Shown: positions 1-7,916 of the stretch, piece after piece
Layout: the number at the start of each line of letters is the position of its first letter
Numbering within the stretch: the stretch's first letter is position 1
Source of the DNA: Treponema sp.
GTDB taxonomy: Bacteria > Spirochaetota > Spirochaetia > Treponematales > Treponemataceae
Direction of reading: 5' to 3'
DNA length: 58,053 nt
NCBI GenBank assembly: GCA_014803985.1
Contig: JAAVAO010000034.1
Span: 1-58,053 of the forward strand
Notes under the pieces: generated by a model
Seen by the model: the letters and a program-made list of their open reading frames with translations, nothing else
Told to the model about the DNA's origin: nothing
Database searches by the model: none
Translations under genes and position numbers: made by a program

Positions 1-200
1 AACCCCGAAAAGGTCGCAGGGCAAGCCCTGCTTACCGAGTTTTGCGTTGCAAAACTCGCCAGTGAATTGTTTTCACGAATTTTTACTTGCTTGCAAGCAG
101 GCAAAGCCTAAAACATGAGTGAAGCGAACGTAGCAACAAGCCACCCGAATTATATAAGACTCGAATTTTTAGTTGAAATATAACGGGGCTATGACATAAA
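1..200. repeat. Remnant of the dispersed intergenic repeat family
   Basis: No gene is visible before position 273. Bases 11-55 carry the same run of motifs as the minus strand of the repeat near 34.5-34.6 kb: a GTCGC box, a GGGCAAGCCCTGCTTACC segment, then the inverted repeat CGAGTTTTGC/GCAAAACTCG. A further short palindrome, CTTGC/GCAAG, lies near 90-98. The stretch looks like a decayed, minus-oriented copy of that family. Its left end is cut by the window edge. Confidence 0.5.
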
Positions 201-251
201 AAGCGGACTTCATTTTGTGTGAAATCTTCCAAACTACTTTAACATTTCTTT

Positions 252-257
252 TATAAT
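252..257 (+). promoter_or_regulatory. Possible -10 box for the secreted TPR gene
   Basis: A perfect TATAAT lies 15 bases before the ATG at 273. No good -35 hexamer is seen 16-18 bases upstream, and there is no Shine-Dalgarno before the ATG, so the transcript leader would be very short. This is a motif match only. Confidence 0.35.
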
Positions 258-272
258 TGATAGAATATTGTT

Positions 273-1349
273 ATGCGACGACGAATTGTTTTTTTTGTAG
301 GGTTAATGGTTATGTGTGCTTTTATGTTTGCAGAAAGCACGGGGATACGCTTGTTTCAGGAAGGTAAAATGCGTGAAGCGATTCCTGCATTGGAAGAGGA
401 AATTCAAAACGGAGATGTTTCAGATAACACCTATAATTATTTGGGGATTGCATATTTTAAAAGCGGAGACTACGACAAGGCTCTCGATGCGTTTGAGCGC
501 GGATTACAATCTCCTATTTCTGATGTCAAGCAACTTTATTTTAATGAAGGAAATGTTGCTTTTGTAAAAGGCGATTACTCTATGGCGGAGGCGTGTTTTT
601 CTCTTGCCCTTGCAGTTTCTCCTCAGATGTACAATGCGCTTTTAAATCGTGCAAATGCCCGTCTTATGCTTGAAAAATATGATCTCTCTTTAAAGGACTA
701 TACGGATTTTATTGCTGCCTGTCCCGATGACGTTCAAAATGAAAAGATAACCTCTCTGATTTCATATATTGAGGAGCAAATTGCCTTTGAGACGGAGGAA
801 AAACGGTTGCTTGCAGAAGAGTATGCCGCTTTTGAGGCGGAAAATCGAAGGGTTGAAGAAGAGGCGGCGAGAAAAGAGGCTGAAAGGACGGAAGAAGAGG
901 AGAAAAAACGACTTTCTGAAGAGGCGATGCAACGTAAAATTTTGGAGGATATGGCAAATTCCTTGCAGACTAAGATCGATGATGAAAATGCAGAGGCGGA
1001 ATCCGAAGTGGGATACGAGCAGGTGAATGAGGGTGAATTAAGCGAAATGCAGGAAAAAGATGATCATTTGGCAGATAAACAAAATGAAGAAATTGAACTC
1101 AATAATGAAAAAGTGTGGGAACTTGAATTAAAAAATGAGGAATCTGAAAAACACGATTTGAATTACGAGCATATAAAGGAAAATGAATTAAAAGGTGAGG
1201 GCAACGAGCAAGATACTCTGCCTGAATTGAACTATGAGCAAGTGATGGAAGCCGAATTAAAAGACGAAGATACTGCTGAAAATCAAATGAATGATAAGCA
1301 GGGCAAGGAAAGCGAAGCGAATTATGAGAAAGTGATTGAGGGGGAGTAA
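273..1349 (+). CDS. Secreted tetratricopeptide-repeat protein with a repetitive acidic tail
   Basis: The 358-residue product opens with a signal peptide (basic MRRR, hydrophobic core to about residue 20, likely cut after FA). Residues about 25-150 hold tandem TPR units of the NYLGIAYFKSGDYDKALDAF and NRANARLMLEKYDLSLKDY kind. TPRs bind other proteins, so a periplasmic or envelope scaffold role is likely. Residues about 165-235 are highly charged and probably coiled coil. The last 120 residues carry a degenerate repeat built on NYE(Q/H/K)V-x-E-x-EL. No enzyme motif is visible. The ATG has no clear ribosome binding site. The gene stands alone, with a dispersed repeat downstream. Confidence 0.8.
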   Translation: MRRRIVFFVGLMVMCAFMFAESTGIRLFQEGKMREAIPALEEEIQNGDVSDNTYNYLGIAYFKSGDYDKALDAFERGLQSPISDVKQLYFNEGNVAFVKGDYSMAEACFSLALAVSPQMYNALLNRANARLMLEKYDLSLKDYTDFIAACPDDVQNEKITSLISYIEEQIAFETEEKRLLAEEYAAFEAENRRVEEEAARKEAERTEEEEKKRLSEEAMQRKILEDMANSLQTKIDDENAEAESEVGYEQVNEGELSEMQEKDDHLADKQNEEIELNNEKVWELELKNEESEKHDLNYEHIKENELKGEGNEQDTLPELNYEQVMEAELKDEDTAENQMNDKQGKESEANYEKVIEGE

Positions 1350-1377
1350 GATAGAGATGGACATCTCTAAAAACTTG

Positions 1378-1530
1378 TGAAAACAATCCACTGGCGAGTT
1401 TTGCATGCAAAGCGTACAAAACTGGGTAAGCAGGGCTTTGCCTGCGACTGAAAGTCGAGAAATAAAAGGTAAAAGAATACTGTATATTCCGCCGCAGCCC
1501 TTACAATCCTTGCCGCATTAAAACGTGCAA
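1378..1530 (+). repeat. Dispersed repeat copy 1
   Basis: This non-coding stretch carries the features shared by the other copies: a broken inverted repeat GCGAGTTTTGC ... ACAAAACTGG, then GGTAAGCAGGGC, then the core (about 1448-1493) beginning GAAAGTCGAGAAATAAAAGG and ending ATTCCGCC, followed by AATCCTTGCCGCA. It lies between the TPR gene and the poly-G promoter. The rest of the 378-base gap (about 1531-1687) is AT-rich with no recognised feature. Confidence 0.6.
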
Positions 1531-1687
1531 TTTGACCTTTTATATAATTTAAGCGGTTTATGAGTCCCTCGCAAAAACTATAGATTTTTCCGCATTTCAA
1601 ACAATTTACAAAATACTACACACATTATCAATACTCCCTCTCCCAAAGAATCCCCTAAAAAAAATCCATTTTTTTGTAGAAATTTAC

Positions 1688-1720
1688 TTGACAAAACGAA
1701 ATAAGGGGGGGGGGTATACT
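1688..1720 (+). promoter_or_regulatory. Promoter with a G10 tract in the -35/-10 spacer (likely phase-variable)
   Basis: A consensus -35, TTGACA (1688-1693), is followed by ten G residues (1705-1714) that directly touch a -10 box, TATACT (1715-1720). The spacer is 21 bases, against the usual 16-18, so the promoter should be weak as read; losing three to five G would bring it to optimum. Length change by slipped-strand mispairing in such tracts controls transcription of several tpr genes in Treponema pallidum. A second possible -10, TATAAG, lies at 1721-1726. The downstream unit is the short ORF at 1728 and the ankyrin/HTH gene at 1991. Confidence 0.7.
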
Positions 1721-1727
1721 TATAAGT

Positions 1728-1958
1728 GTGAACTATATGTCAATTATATCAAAGCGAAAGTCTCCCCTTGAAAAGGATTGCGAACTGGTTGACTGCCAGA
1801 GTCCAGTCTTTAATCGGTATGGTCTAGAGTGGCTGACATCCTTTATTTCTATGTACATTGCGGACTTTGAAAAGAATGACCTTGTAGAATTTTTTAAATG
1901 TCGCCTTTCAGTTGACCATTTTTACGTACTTCGTGTTGTATACTATTCTTTGTTTTGA
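1728..1958 (+). pseudogene. Short ORF, probably a 5' gene remnant
   Basis: A GTG- or ATG-started (1728 or 1737) frame of about 75 codons begins almost at the predicted transcription start, with no room for a Shine-Dalgarno. Its first 25 codons resemble a 23-codon fragment at 19547-19615: both read MSIIS/MYISTIS, then (K/E)R, then a leucine-rich segment, then a (V/L)D motif. The DNA is also clearly similar over about 85 bases. Two partial copies suggest the 5' end of a repeated gene whose body is missing. It could instead be a translated leader peptide. No function is recognised. Confidence 0.4.
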
Positions 1959-1990
1959 AAGCCACTGCACAAAAGGAGGTGTTTTGTCGT

Positions 1991-3055
1991 ATGGAAAAAG
2001 CCCTTGAAGAAAACTCTCGGGAAAAAGACAGTGCTATTCAATCGCATACAGTTTGCGTGGACATTGATGGGCGGGAATATGTTTATTTTATGACGAACAA
2101 TTTTTCCGATATCGTCAAGAAACTGAAAGATATGGGATACCGTGTTCCCGTTCCTCAAGATTGGCGGTGGAATCCTGCGTTGCATCAGAACGTTCGCAAC
2201 AAAATGGCAGAACTGGGCATGCAGTATTCGCTGACAACGAGCCATAACGTTGCCGTTTTGAACAGTCATACACCGAATTCGCTTCCATTTATTATGTATC
2301 TTTCTGATTTGCACAAACATAAGTCCGAAGTGCAGAAGTTGGTAAAGGTTTTAAATATGCCACCAAAAAATATGCCGCCATTGCTGTATGCCTGTGCGGT
2401 CGGAAGCATTGAAGGTGTCCGCATCTTTATAGAACACAAGGTTGATGTCAATGTTCAGGATGAGAATGGTTTTACGGCTCTTATGTTTGCATCAGTCTTG
2501 AACAGAAAGGAAATCGTGCAACTTTTGCTTCAGAACGGAGCGGACATGTCACTGAGATCGAAGAGCGGATATTATGCGCTGCTGTACGCTATGTTTTCGA
2601 ATGCAGAAGATGTAGTGAAAGTGCTTGAAGATGCTGGAGCAACAATTTTGCCTTTTCCTCTTAATTCTAACGTTGATAAGAACGAGGTGCCGTTCACTGA
2701 GAAACTGAGATATTATGTTCTGAACGCTGTGGAATATAAATATGGCAAGAAGAAAGGCTTTGCCTTTGTCTATAAGAGGGGAAACATAAGTCGCCAAACA
2801 TTTTCGAAAATTTGGAGTTCAAAAGATTCTGACTTTCGACCCAAAAAGAACACAGTACTTCAACTTGCCATAGGTTTGCGACTGACGATTGCCCAAACGA
2901 AGGACTTATTGGAGAGTGCTGGATATTTTCTTATGCCCAACGATGCATTTGACACTATCGTCTCAGAATTTATATCACAATTGGATTATGACATCAATAA
3001 AATTGACCACAAACTTTTTGAGGAAACAGGAAGAACGTTGAGTTCTTATGACTAG
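1991..3055 (+). CDS. Ankyrin-repeat protein fused to a C-terminal helix-turn-helix-like domain
   Basis: I chose ATG 1991 because AAGGAGGTG (1973-1981) precedes it by nine bases; an in-frame TTG lies upstream at 1955. The 354-residue product has no signal peptide. Residues about 1-125 are not recognised. Residues about 130-220 hold three ankyrin repeats (ENGFTALMFAS..., LLLQNGAD). Residues about 258-342 form a helical module, from YKRGNISRQTFSKI through FRPKKNTVLQLAIGL to LLESAGYFL. I recall this module as a common C-terminal partner of varied N-terminal domains in Firmicutes and spirochaetes; it looks like a Cro/XRE-type HTH. The likely role is cytoplasmic, DNA- or protein-binding regulation. 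The poly-G promoter upstream suggests on/off expression. Confidence 0.75.
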   Translation: MEKALEENSREKDSAIQSHTVCVDIDGREYVYFMTNNFSDIVKKLKDMGYRVPVPQDWRWNPALHQNVRNKMAELGMQYSLTTSHNVAVLNSHTPNSLPFIMYLSDLHKHKSEVQKLVKVLNMPPKNMPPLLYACAVGSIEGVRIFIEHKVDVNVQDENGFTALMFASVLNRKEIVQLLLQNGADMSLRSKSGYYALLYAMFSNAEDVVKVLEDAGATILPFPLNSNVDKNEVPFTEKLRYYVLNAVEYKYGKKKGFAFVYKRGNISRQTFSKIWSSKDSDFRPKKNTVLQLAIGLRLTIAQTKDLLESAGYFLMPNDAFDTIVSEFISQLDYDINKIDHKLFEETGRTLSSYD

Positions 3056-3232
3056 GGCGGATATAAACGAAAAAAAACAATGACGAAAAGACCGCAGTTA
3101 TGAATGCAATAGAGCGTATTTCGACAGACATGGTAATTGCTTGAAGAAACTGGTGGGCGATAGTCGTTCATGTGTTTTGCGCAAAGCGATTGCCGAATAA
3201 TTGTGATGAATTGCAATGACAGGAGGAAAACA

Positions 3233-3343
3233 ATGTTTTGTAAAAACTGTGGACAAAAAATTGAGGGTACTGTGAAATTCTGTCCAGAATGCGGTACTGC
3301 ACAGACCGTTTCGGAAAAATCAACGTTTAAAATCAACAACTAA
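3233..3343 (+). CDS. Very small zinc-ribbon protein (36 residues)
   Basis: An AGGAGG (3221-3226) sits seven bases before ATG 3233. The frame encodes MFCKNCGQKIEG, then FCPECGTAQ, and stops at TAA 3341. CxxC...CxxC spacing is the classic bacterial zinc ribbon usually found at the start of larger membrane proteins. Here only the ribbon and about 12 further residues remain. It may be a real mini-protein, given the strong ribosome binding site and the hairpin just after it, or the front of a truncated gene. The preceding 177 bases (3056-3232) show nothing else. Confidence 0.6.
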   Translation: MFCKNCGQKIEGTVKFCPECGTAQTVSEKSTFKINN

Positions 3344-3361
3344 AATTGAGTTGCTGATTTT
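3329..3361 (+). terminator. Stem-loop at the end of the zinc-ribbon gene
   Basis: AAAATCAACAACT (3329-3341) pairs with AGTTGCTGATTTT (3349-3361), one mismatch, seven-base loop. It overlaps the stop codon and the 3' arm ends in T residues. It could work in both directions. Confidence 0.5.
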
Positions 3362-3480
3362 AATGCGAGTTTTTTCAAAACTCGCTTATTCACTGCCATT
3401 TCATTATGAAATGGCGTTTTCAACAACTCCCGAATCTGAAGATTCGCTCGCTGTTGAAAATTAAAGAACGGAAAGCGAAG
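3362..3480. repeat. Cluster of intergenic palindromes
   Basis: Three stem-loops follow one another: GCGAGTTTT/AAAACTCGC (3365-3385), GCCATTTCAT/ATGAAATGGC (3395-3415), and TTTTCAACA/TGTTGAAAA (about 3417-3460), which encloses GAATC/GATTC. The first recurs almost exactly near 34565-34585 within another repeat block. No ORF is supported here. Confidence 0.6.
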
Positions 3481-3515
3481 AAATTTCGGACAGCGGATTT
3501 TTTCATCGTTGGATT

Positions 3516-3971
3516 ATGGAAAATAGTCTCGAATTCTGCGAACAAATCCTGAAGTCGGAAGGATATGACACAAAGGATGCGCTTATTGGTTTGACTGCAT
3601 CTGACCTTGATAGGTTGGAGGTGCTCGGTAGAGGGGAGAAGTCAAAAATCTTGAGTGCTGTGCAAAAACTAAAAAGCGAGAATAACGTGTATGCAGCAAA
3701 AAAAGAGCTTGCTGGAAAAGACGACATTCCCAACCGATGCCCAAATTGCGGAGAAATTTGGAGCATGGCAAAAGAGAATACGGGAGCAGGAAACACGCTT
3801 GGTAAAGCACTTATCGGCGGACTGCTTTTAGGACCGATCGGCGCAGTTGGTGGGGCGGCGTTCGGCAATAAAACGACGGTTTATGTCTGCACTAAATGCG
3901 GCTTTAGAAAGGAGTACAAAAGTTCGCTCGTAAAAGGGGCGGTGAACGGCATCAAAAATATGTTTAAATAA
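3516..3971 (+). CDS. Zinc-ribbon protein with a glycine-rich hydrophobic segment
   Basis: The product has 151 residues. Residues 1-60 are helical, resembling a SAM-like or helix-hairpin-helix fold (GYDTKDALIGLTASDLDRLE). CPNCGEIW near residue 74 and CTKCGF near 127 would form a split zinc ribbon. Between them GKALIGGLLLGPIGAVGGAA is a glycine-rich hydrophobic stretch, either a weak membrane segment or an insertion in the zinc fold. No function is recognised. There is no strong Shine-Dalgarno before ATG 3516. It is the first of several small genes running rightwards. Confidence 0.65.
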   Translation: MENSLEFCEQILKSEGYDTKDALIGLTASDLDRLEVLGRGEKSKILSAVQKLKSENNVYAAKKELAGKDDIPNRCPNCGEIWSMAKENTGAGNTLGKALIGGLLLGPIGAVGGAAFGNKTTVYVCTKCGFRKEYKSSLVKGAVNGIKNMFK

Positions 3972-4001
3972 ACGGAATAATACACATTAGGGGGAAATAA
4001 A

Positions 4002-4436
4002 ATGGAAGCAGTCGATTGCAAAAAACAAAAGGTTATGTTTGTATGCATTACAAAATCATTTACTGGCAAGCCTGGATTTGAGGATCGCAAAGACAAGCCG
4101 TATGAATGCACCCAAAAATACTGGAATTTGAAAGGCGACAATCTTGTTAAAGCAAAAGAAGCCGACTTCATCTGCGGTACGTCAAATTGCAAAATCAAGG
4201 GCATATATAAGAATACGTCTGGGTGGAAGCGCGTTAAGGAGTTTGAAAGCATGAAAAACGATCCTGAAGTGGTTGGATTCTCATCCGGCAAAAAACAGTA
4301 CCTACCACATCCTGAATATGTGGATAGATACGCTTTTGAAGGCGAAGATACTCTTGAATGCAAATATCGTATCGGGCAGCGGATACCCGAGGAGTGTAAG
4401 CACAACCAAAATAAGGTAGTCAGCTTTGATTTCTGA
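4002..4436 (+). CDS. Unknown small cytoplasmic protein
   Basis: ATG 4002 follows AGGGGGAAATAAA, a good ribosome binding site, 30 bases after the previous gene. The 144-residue product has no signal peptide or membrane segment. It contains YECTQKYWNL, IKGIYKNTSGWKRV and YAFEGE in order. I recall a similar order (YEATRxxW ... VxGVYxxxxW ... RxxFxG) in a small domain found with GIY-YIG nucleases and in stand-alone proteins, but I cannot verify it. Treat the function as unknown. Confidence 0.6.
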   Translation: MEAVDCKKQKVMFVCITKSFTGKPGFEDRKDKPYECTQKYWNLKGDNLVKAKEADFICGTSNCKIKGIYKNTSGWKRVKEFESMKNDPEVVGFSSGKKQYLPHPEYVDRYAFEGEDTLECKYRIGQRIPEECKHNQNKVVSFDF

Positions 4437-4456
4437 TTATAATTATGAAGCATTTT

Positions 4457-4484
4457 ATCGTTGTGCGGACGTAAAGCGCAAAGG
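4457..4484 (+). promoter_or_regulatory. Conserved 28-bp leader shared with the lipoprotein at 7917
   Basis: The 28 bases just upstream match 7882-7909 with two differences. The shared core is GTGCGGACG, one variable base, then AAAGCGCAAAGG, which ends in the ribosome binding site. Both copies lie directly before genes for exported proteins. It may be a translation or transcription control element, or the mark of a duplicated gene start. Confidence 0.45.
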
Positions 4485-4492
4485 TGTATAGT

Positions 4493-5005
4493 ATGAAAAA
4501 GAAACTTATTGTTACAACAGTGGTGTTGTTGCTCGCAATGTTGCCAACGGTGGCGGAAAAATCGCCTATGGAGGACTGGCAGTATACCAGTTTAGTTACT
4601 TTAAATGGGCGAGAATTCTATGGCTTTGGACTTGATGGATATTCTGGCTCGTACAGGGAACAGGATGGATATGCGCTCGTGCTTGGGCACAAACTTCACT
4701 ATTGGCTGTATGACACATATACATACCACGATGGCTATGATTCTGCAATCCTCAATGAGATTGTCCCGAGGTGGGTTGAAGACATGGGCTATGTCATCGA
4801 CTTTGACAACATACAAGAATCTTATCCGAATACTGATCTAGCAAATTCTGTGAAGGCACTAATGAAGCAGCGTAGATGTGATGTGAGCGTCACATTGATT
4901 ACGCACGAGAGCGATTATCCTACCAATACAGATTATGTCGTGATAAATAGTTATGACATAAGCGAGGATATTTACTTTACGACAATTTATTACCTGCGTA
5001 AATAG
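4493..5005 (+). CDS. Secreted protein of unknown function
   Basis: ATG 4493 is chosen over the upstream GTG because it begins a clear signal peptide: MKKK, a hydrophobic core, cleavage after TVA near residue 22. The AAAGG of the conserved leader serves as ribosome binding site. The mature part (about 148 residues) is rich in tyrosine and aspartate and has no cysteine pair or known motif. It is probably periplasmic, since no lipobox is present. Confidence 0.65.
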   Translation: MKKKLIVTTVVLLLAMLPTVAEKSPMEDWQYTSLVTLNGREFYGFGLDGYSGSYREQDGYALVLGHKLHYWLYDTYTYHDGYDSAILNEIVPRWVEDMGYVIDFDNIQESYPNTDLANSVKALMKQRRCDVSVTLITHESDYPTNTDYVVINSYDISEDIYFTTIYYLRK

Positions 5006-5073
5006 CACAGTCATTGCAGGTATTTTTAACTGGTGGAATTGAAAAATGGAATCAAGAAATAGGAGTAATGAAT

Positions 5074-6258
5074 ATGAGTCTAACAGAAAAACTTTTAGAA
5101 ATTAGCAAAATTCCTCTGCCAGAAATGCAAATCGGATACGCAGAGGACATTAAAACATTTTGGCACGATTTTGTTGAGCCAAGATTGCCCAAAAAAGAAA
5201 GCGTGCTTGCTTGGCATGAACTTTTGATGCGTTATGTGCAGGATTATGACGCGGTGTTCGTGATAAGGGCTTTTTCCAATACAAATACAAATCCGAGACG
5301 TGGCTTACTTACTCAAACAGACAAAGATTTTTCGTTCACTTATTCAGATAACGGCTTTGCAAAATTGATAGCAAAGATGGTGATTGATGATTTTTGTCCG
5401 CAATATAACGAATTCAAAGATTCCATGCATAATGGCACAATGCCCATTTCTGAGTTTATGGGTAGTGAAGAAAAAACGAGAACATTCTATAAAAAACTGG
5501 CGCAAGTCGGCTATGCAGAATATAAACTGGCTCATATAGTAGATTCTGGAAAAGATTTCTTGATTGACGGATGCAATTACAAATTAGCAGAAATATGCCA
5601 AAAACATTTTCCTGCCGGCGAGTTTGATGACTGGAAATTTGAAGAAAACTATTATGTCCGTAAGTTGTCTGTATCATCTGAAGCCCGAGATGTTTTAATT
5701 GCATATTTTCTGCGCTATGTTGACCCCTTAAATTATTTTCTTACACCAAAACCAAAGAACAAAGGCATTACATATCACACAATGGAAACAGGCATAAGGG
5801 ATATTGCCGAATACAAGCAGTTTCAAATATATGCCATGCAGCAATTCCATGAGAGATACGGTCATGTTTATGAGGAATACTTAAAACTTTTGAAAATTCC
5901 GCCAGAACTTTTGGATATATTGGGGAAAGAAAAATCTTATGGAGAGAATGTAATTAAGATTCATTATGGAAAGACAAACGTTGGTGAATATTCTGTTTAT
6001 AAAAATGAAAGTGAGATAACAACGAATACTGCAGAATACAGAGCAACACGCCTTACATTTAAACGCGATGAGATAGAACGTTTAAGCCCCGAAGGTTTGA
6101 TAATTATTCAAACTCCAAAGGGTATTTTTAAAATGACTAAAACGGAGTTCTACGAAACTTTTTCGAGTGTAGTGAAATCGAAAAGTTATCGAGAAAACGG
6201 GATTTACAACTATCCCATTATTCCAGACAAAGCATACAAGTTTTACGAAATGTTGTGA
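5074..6258 (+). CDS. Uncharacterised 394-residue protein
   Basis: AGGAG (5061-5065) lies eight bases before ATG 5074; ATG 5068 is also in frame but too close. The product is soluble-looking, with no signal peptide, membrane segment or recognised motif. Its C-terminal third reads like an alpha/beta domain with a DEIERLSPEGLIIIQTPKGIF stretch. It sits among secreted and ankyrin proteins in the accessory region; the neighbours give no clear hint. Confidence 0.6.
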   Translation: MSLTEKLLEISKIPLPEMQIGYAEDIKTFWHDFVEPRLPKKESVLAWHELLMRYVQDYDAVFVIRAFSNTNTNPRRGLLTQTDKDFSFTYSDNGFAKLIAKMVIDDFCPQYNEFKDSMHNGTMPISEFMGSEEKTRTFYKKLAQVGYAEYKLAHIVDSGKDFLIDGCNYKLAEICQKHFPAGEFDDWKFEENYYVRKLSVSSEARDVLIAYFLRYVDPLNYFLTPKPKNKGITYHTMETGIRDIAEYKQFQIYAMQQFHERYGHVYEEYLKLLKIPPELLDILGKEKSYGENVIKIHYGKTNVGEYSVYKNESEITTNTAEYRATRLTFKRDEIERLSPEGLIIIQTPKGIFKMTKTEFYETFSSVVKSKSYRENGIYNYPIIPDKAYKFYEML

Positions 6259-6354
6259 ATAGCAGATAAAGAATTCAAGCAATACTGTTCGGGGTGCTGT
6301 AAATGAGTGTGGACGTGGGGTGCAGTATTGAGGAGGGCATGATGGAGGAAGGAC

Positions 6355-7851
6355 GTGAACGCGAAGATTAATAAGGGCTGGACTGCCCTGATGTATACGG
6401 CGCAGGAAAATGAAACAGGTGCGGCAAGGATTTTCATAGAGGCTGGAGCGGACGTGAACGCAAAAGATAACCACGGTATAACAGCGTTAATGATTGCCGC
6501 GGACAACAATGCGGAGGACACGGCAAAACTGCTCATAGAGGCTGGAGCAGACGTGAATGCAAGGAACAAGAGAGGTTTTACTGCGCTGATGTATGCGGCT
6601 CAAGAAAATGCGGTTGACGTTGCAAGGCTTCTCATAGGTGCTGAAGCGGACGTGAACGCAAGAAACAAGAGAGGTTTTACTGCGCTGATGTATGCGGCTC
6701 GAAAAAATGCGGCGGACGTTGCAAAGTTTCTCATAGAGTCTGGAGCGGACGTGAATGTAAAGAAAGCTGGCGGTAAAACTGCGCTGATGCTTGCAGCGAA
6801 ACATGGTGCAACGGATGTAACAAAGTTCCTAATATCAGCAGAAGCGAATGTGAACGCAAGGGACAATAAGGGCTATACGGCACTTGTGCATGCGATGTGG
6901 AAAAATGCAGCAGATGTGGTAAAGCTGCTGATAGAGGCTGGAGCAGACGTAAACGCAAAGAATGATTGTGATTTTACAGTGTTGATGTATACGGCTCGAA
7001 AAAATGCGGCGGATATGGCAAAACTGCTGGTAGAGGCAGGAGCGGATGTGAACGCGAAGAATGATTGTGGTTTTACAGCGTTGATGTATACGGCTCGAAA
7101 AAATGCGGCGGACGTTGCAAAGTTTCTCATAGGTGTTGGAGCGGACGTGAACACAAGGAACAATAATGGCAAAACTGCGCTGATGGTTACGGCTCAAGAA
7201 AACGCGGCGGACGTTGCAAAGCTTCTCATAGGTGTTGGAGCGGATGTGAACACAAGGAACAATAATGGCAAAACTGCGCTGATGTATGCGGCTCAAGAAA
7301 ATGCGGCGGACGTTGCAAAGCTTCTCATAGGTGTTGGAGCGGACGTGAACACAAGGAACAATAATGGCAAAACTGCGCTGATGATTACGGCTCAAGAAAA
7401 CGCGGTTGACGTTGCAAGGCTTCTCATCGGTGCTGGAGCGGACGTAAACGCAAAAGATGATTACGATTGGACAGTACTGATGATTGCATCGGATAATGAT
7501 TCGGCGGATATTGCAAGGCTTCTTATAGAGGCTGGAGCAGACGTGAATGCAAAACACGATCATGGCTGGACTGCACTTATGGCTGCGGCGAATAAAAATG
7601 TGACAGGTGTTGCAAGACTTCTCATAGAGGCTAAAGCAGATTTGGACGCAAAGACTAATGACGGTCGGACAGCGTTGATGGTTGCGAAATATAAAAAAGC
7701 GTGGGATGTGGCAAGTCTGATTGAAGCCGCAAGCAGACGCACGAAAACTGTTCGTGTTATTGTACGCAAGAACAAAGTTGATAGGAAGAGATGCAACGAT
7801 GTAGATAGCCCTTGTCGCTTTGTATACAGGAAAAAGAGGAGACAAAAATAG
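6355..7851 (+). CDS. Ankyrin-repeat array protein
   Basis: Almost the whole 498-residue product is ankyrin repeats of 33 residues, about thirteen units, with consensus GADVNA(K/R)(N/D)xxGxTALMYAA(Q/R)(E/K)NAADVAKLLIxA. The C-terminal 40 residues are very basic. Such arrays bind other proteins. The start is GTG 6355, inside the first repeat, with GGAGGAAGG just before it. No signal peptide is encoded, and an in-frame TGA lies at 6340. A 22-codon ORF from ATG 6303 overlaps in another frame. The 5' end may therefore have been lost or frameshifted. Units 7132-7428 are near-identical in DNA. Confidence 0.75.
   Translation: MNAKINKGWTALMYTAQENETGAARIFIEAGADVNAKDNHGITALMIAADNNAEDTAKLLIEAGADVNARNKRGFTALMYAAQENAVDVARLLIGAEADVNARNKRGFTALMYAARKNAADVAKFLIESGADVNVKKAGGKTALMLAAKHGATDVTKFLISAEANVNARDNKGYTALVHAMWKNAADVVKLLIEAGADVNAKNDCDFTVLMYTARKNAADMAKLLVEAGADVNAKNDCGFTALMYTARKNAADVAKFLIGVGADVNTRNNNGKTALMVTAQENAADVAKLLIGVGADVNTRNNNGKTALMYAAQENAADVAKLLIGVGADVNTRNNNGKTALMITAQENAVDVARLLIGAGADVNAKDDYDWTVLMIASDNDSADIARLLIEAGADVNAKHDHGWTALMAAANKNVTGVARLLIEAKADLDAKTNDGRTALMVAKYKKAWDVASLIEAASRRTKTVRVIVRKNKVDRKRCNDVDSPCRFVYRKKRRQK
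7132..7428 (+). repeat. Three near-identical 99-bp tandem units in the ankyrin gene
   Basis: Units begin at 7132, 7231 and 7330, each with GGTGTTGGAGCGGA(C/T)GTGAA. They differ at only a few bases, while units outside this block differ more. This points to recent duplication, and the copy number could change by recombination. Confidence 0.8.
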
Positions 7852-7881
7852 TTGTTCGACAAATACCATTCTAACCTAAAA

Positions 7882-7909
7882 ATCGTCGTGCGGACGAAAA
7901 GCGCAAAGG
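7882..7909 (+). promoter_or_regulatory. Second copy of the conserved 28-bp leader
   Basis: It matches 4457-4484 except for two bases and ends in AAAGG(AG), the ribosome binding site for ATG 7917. Confidence 0.45.
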
Positions 7910-7916
7910 AGTTATT

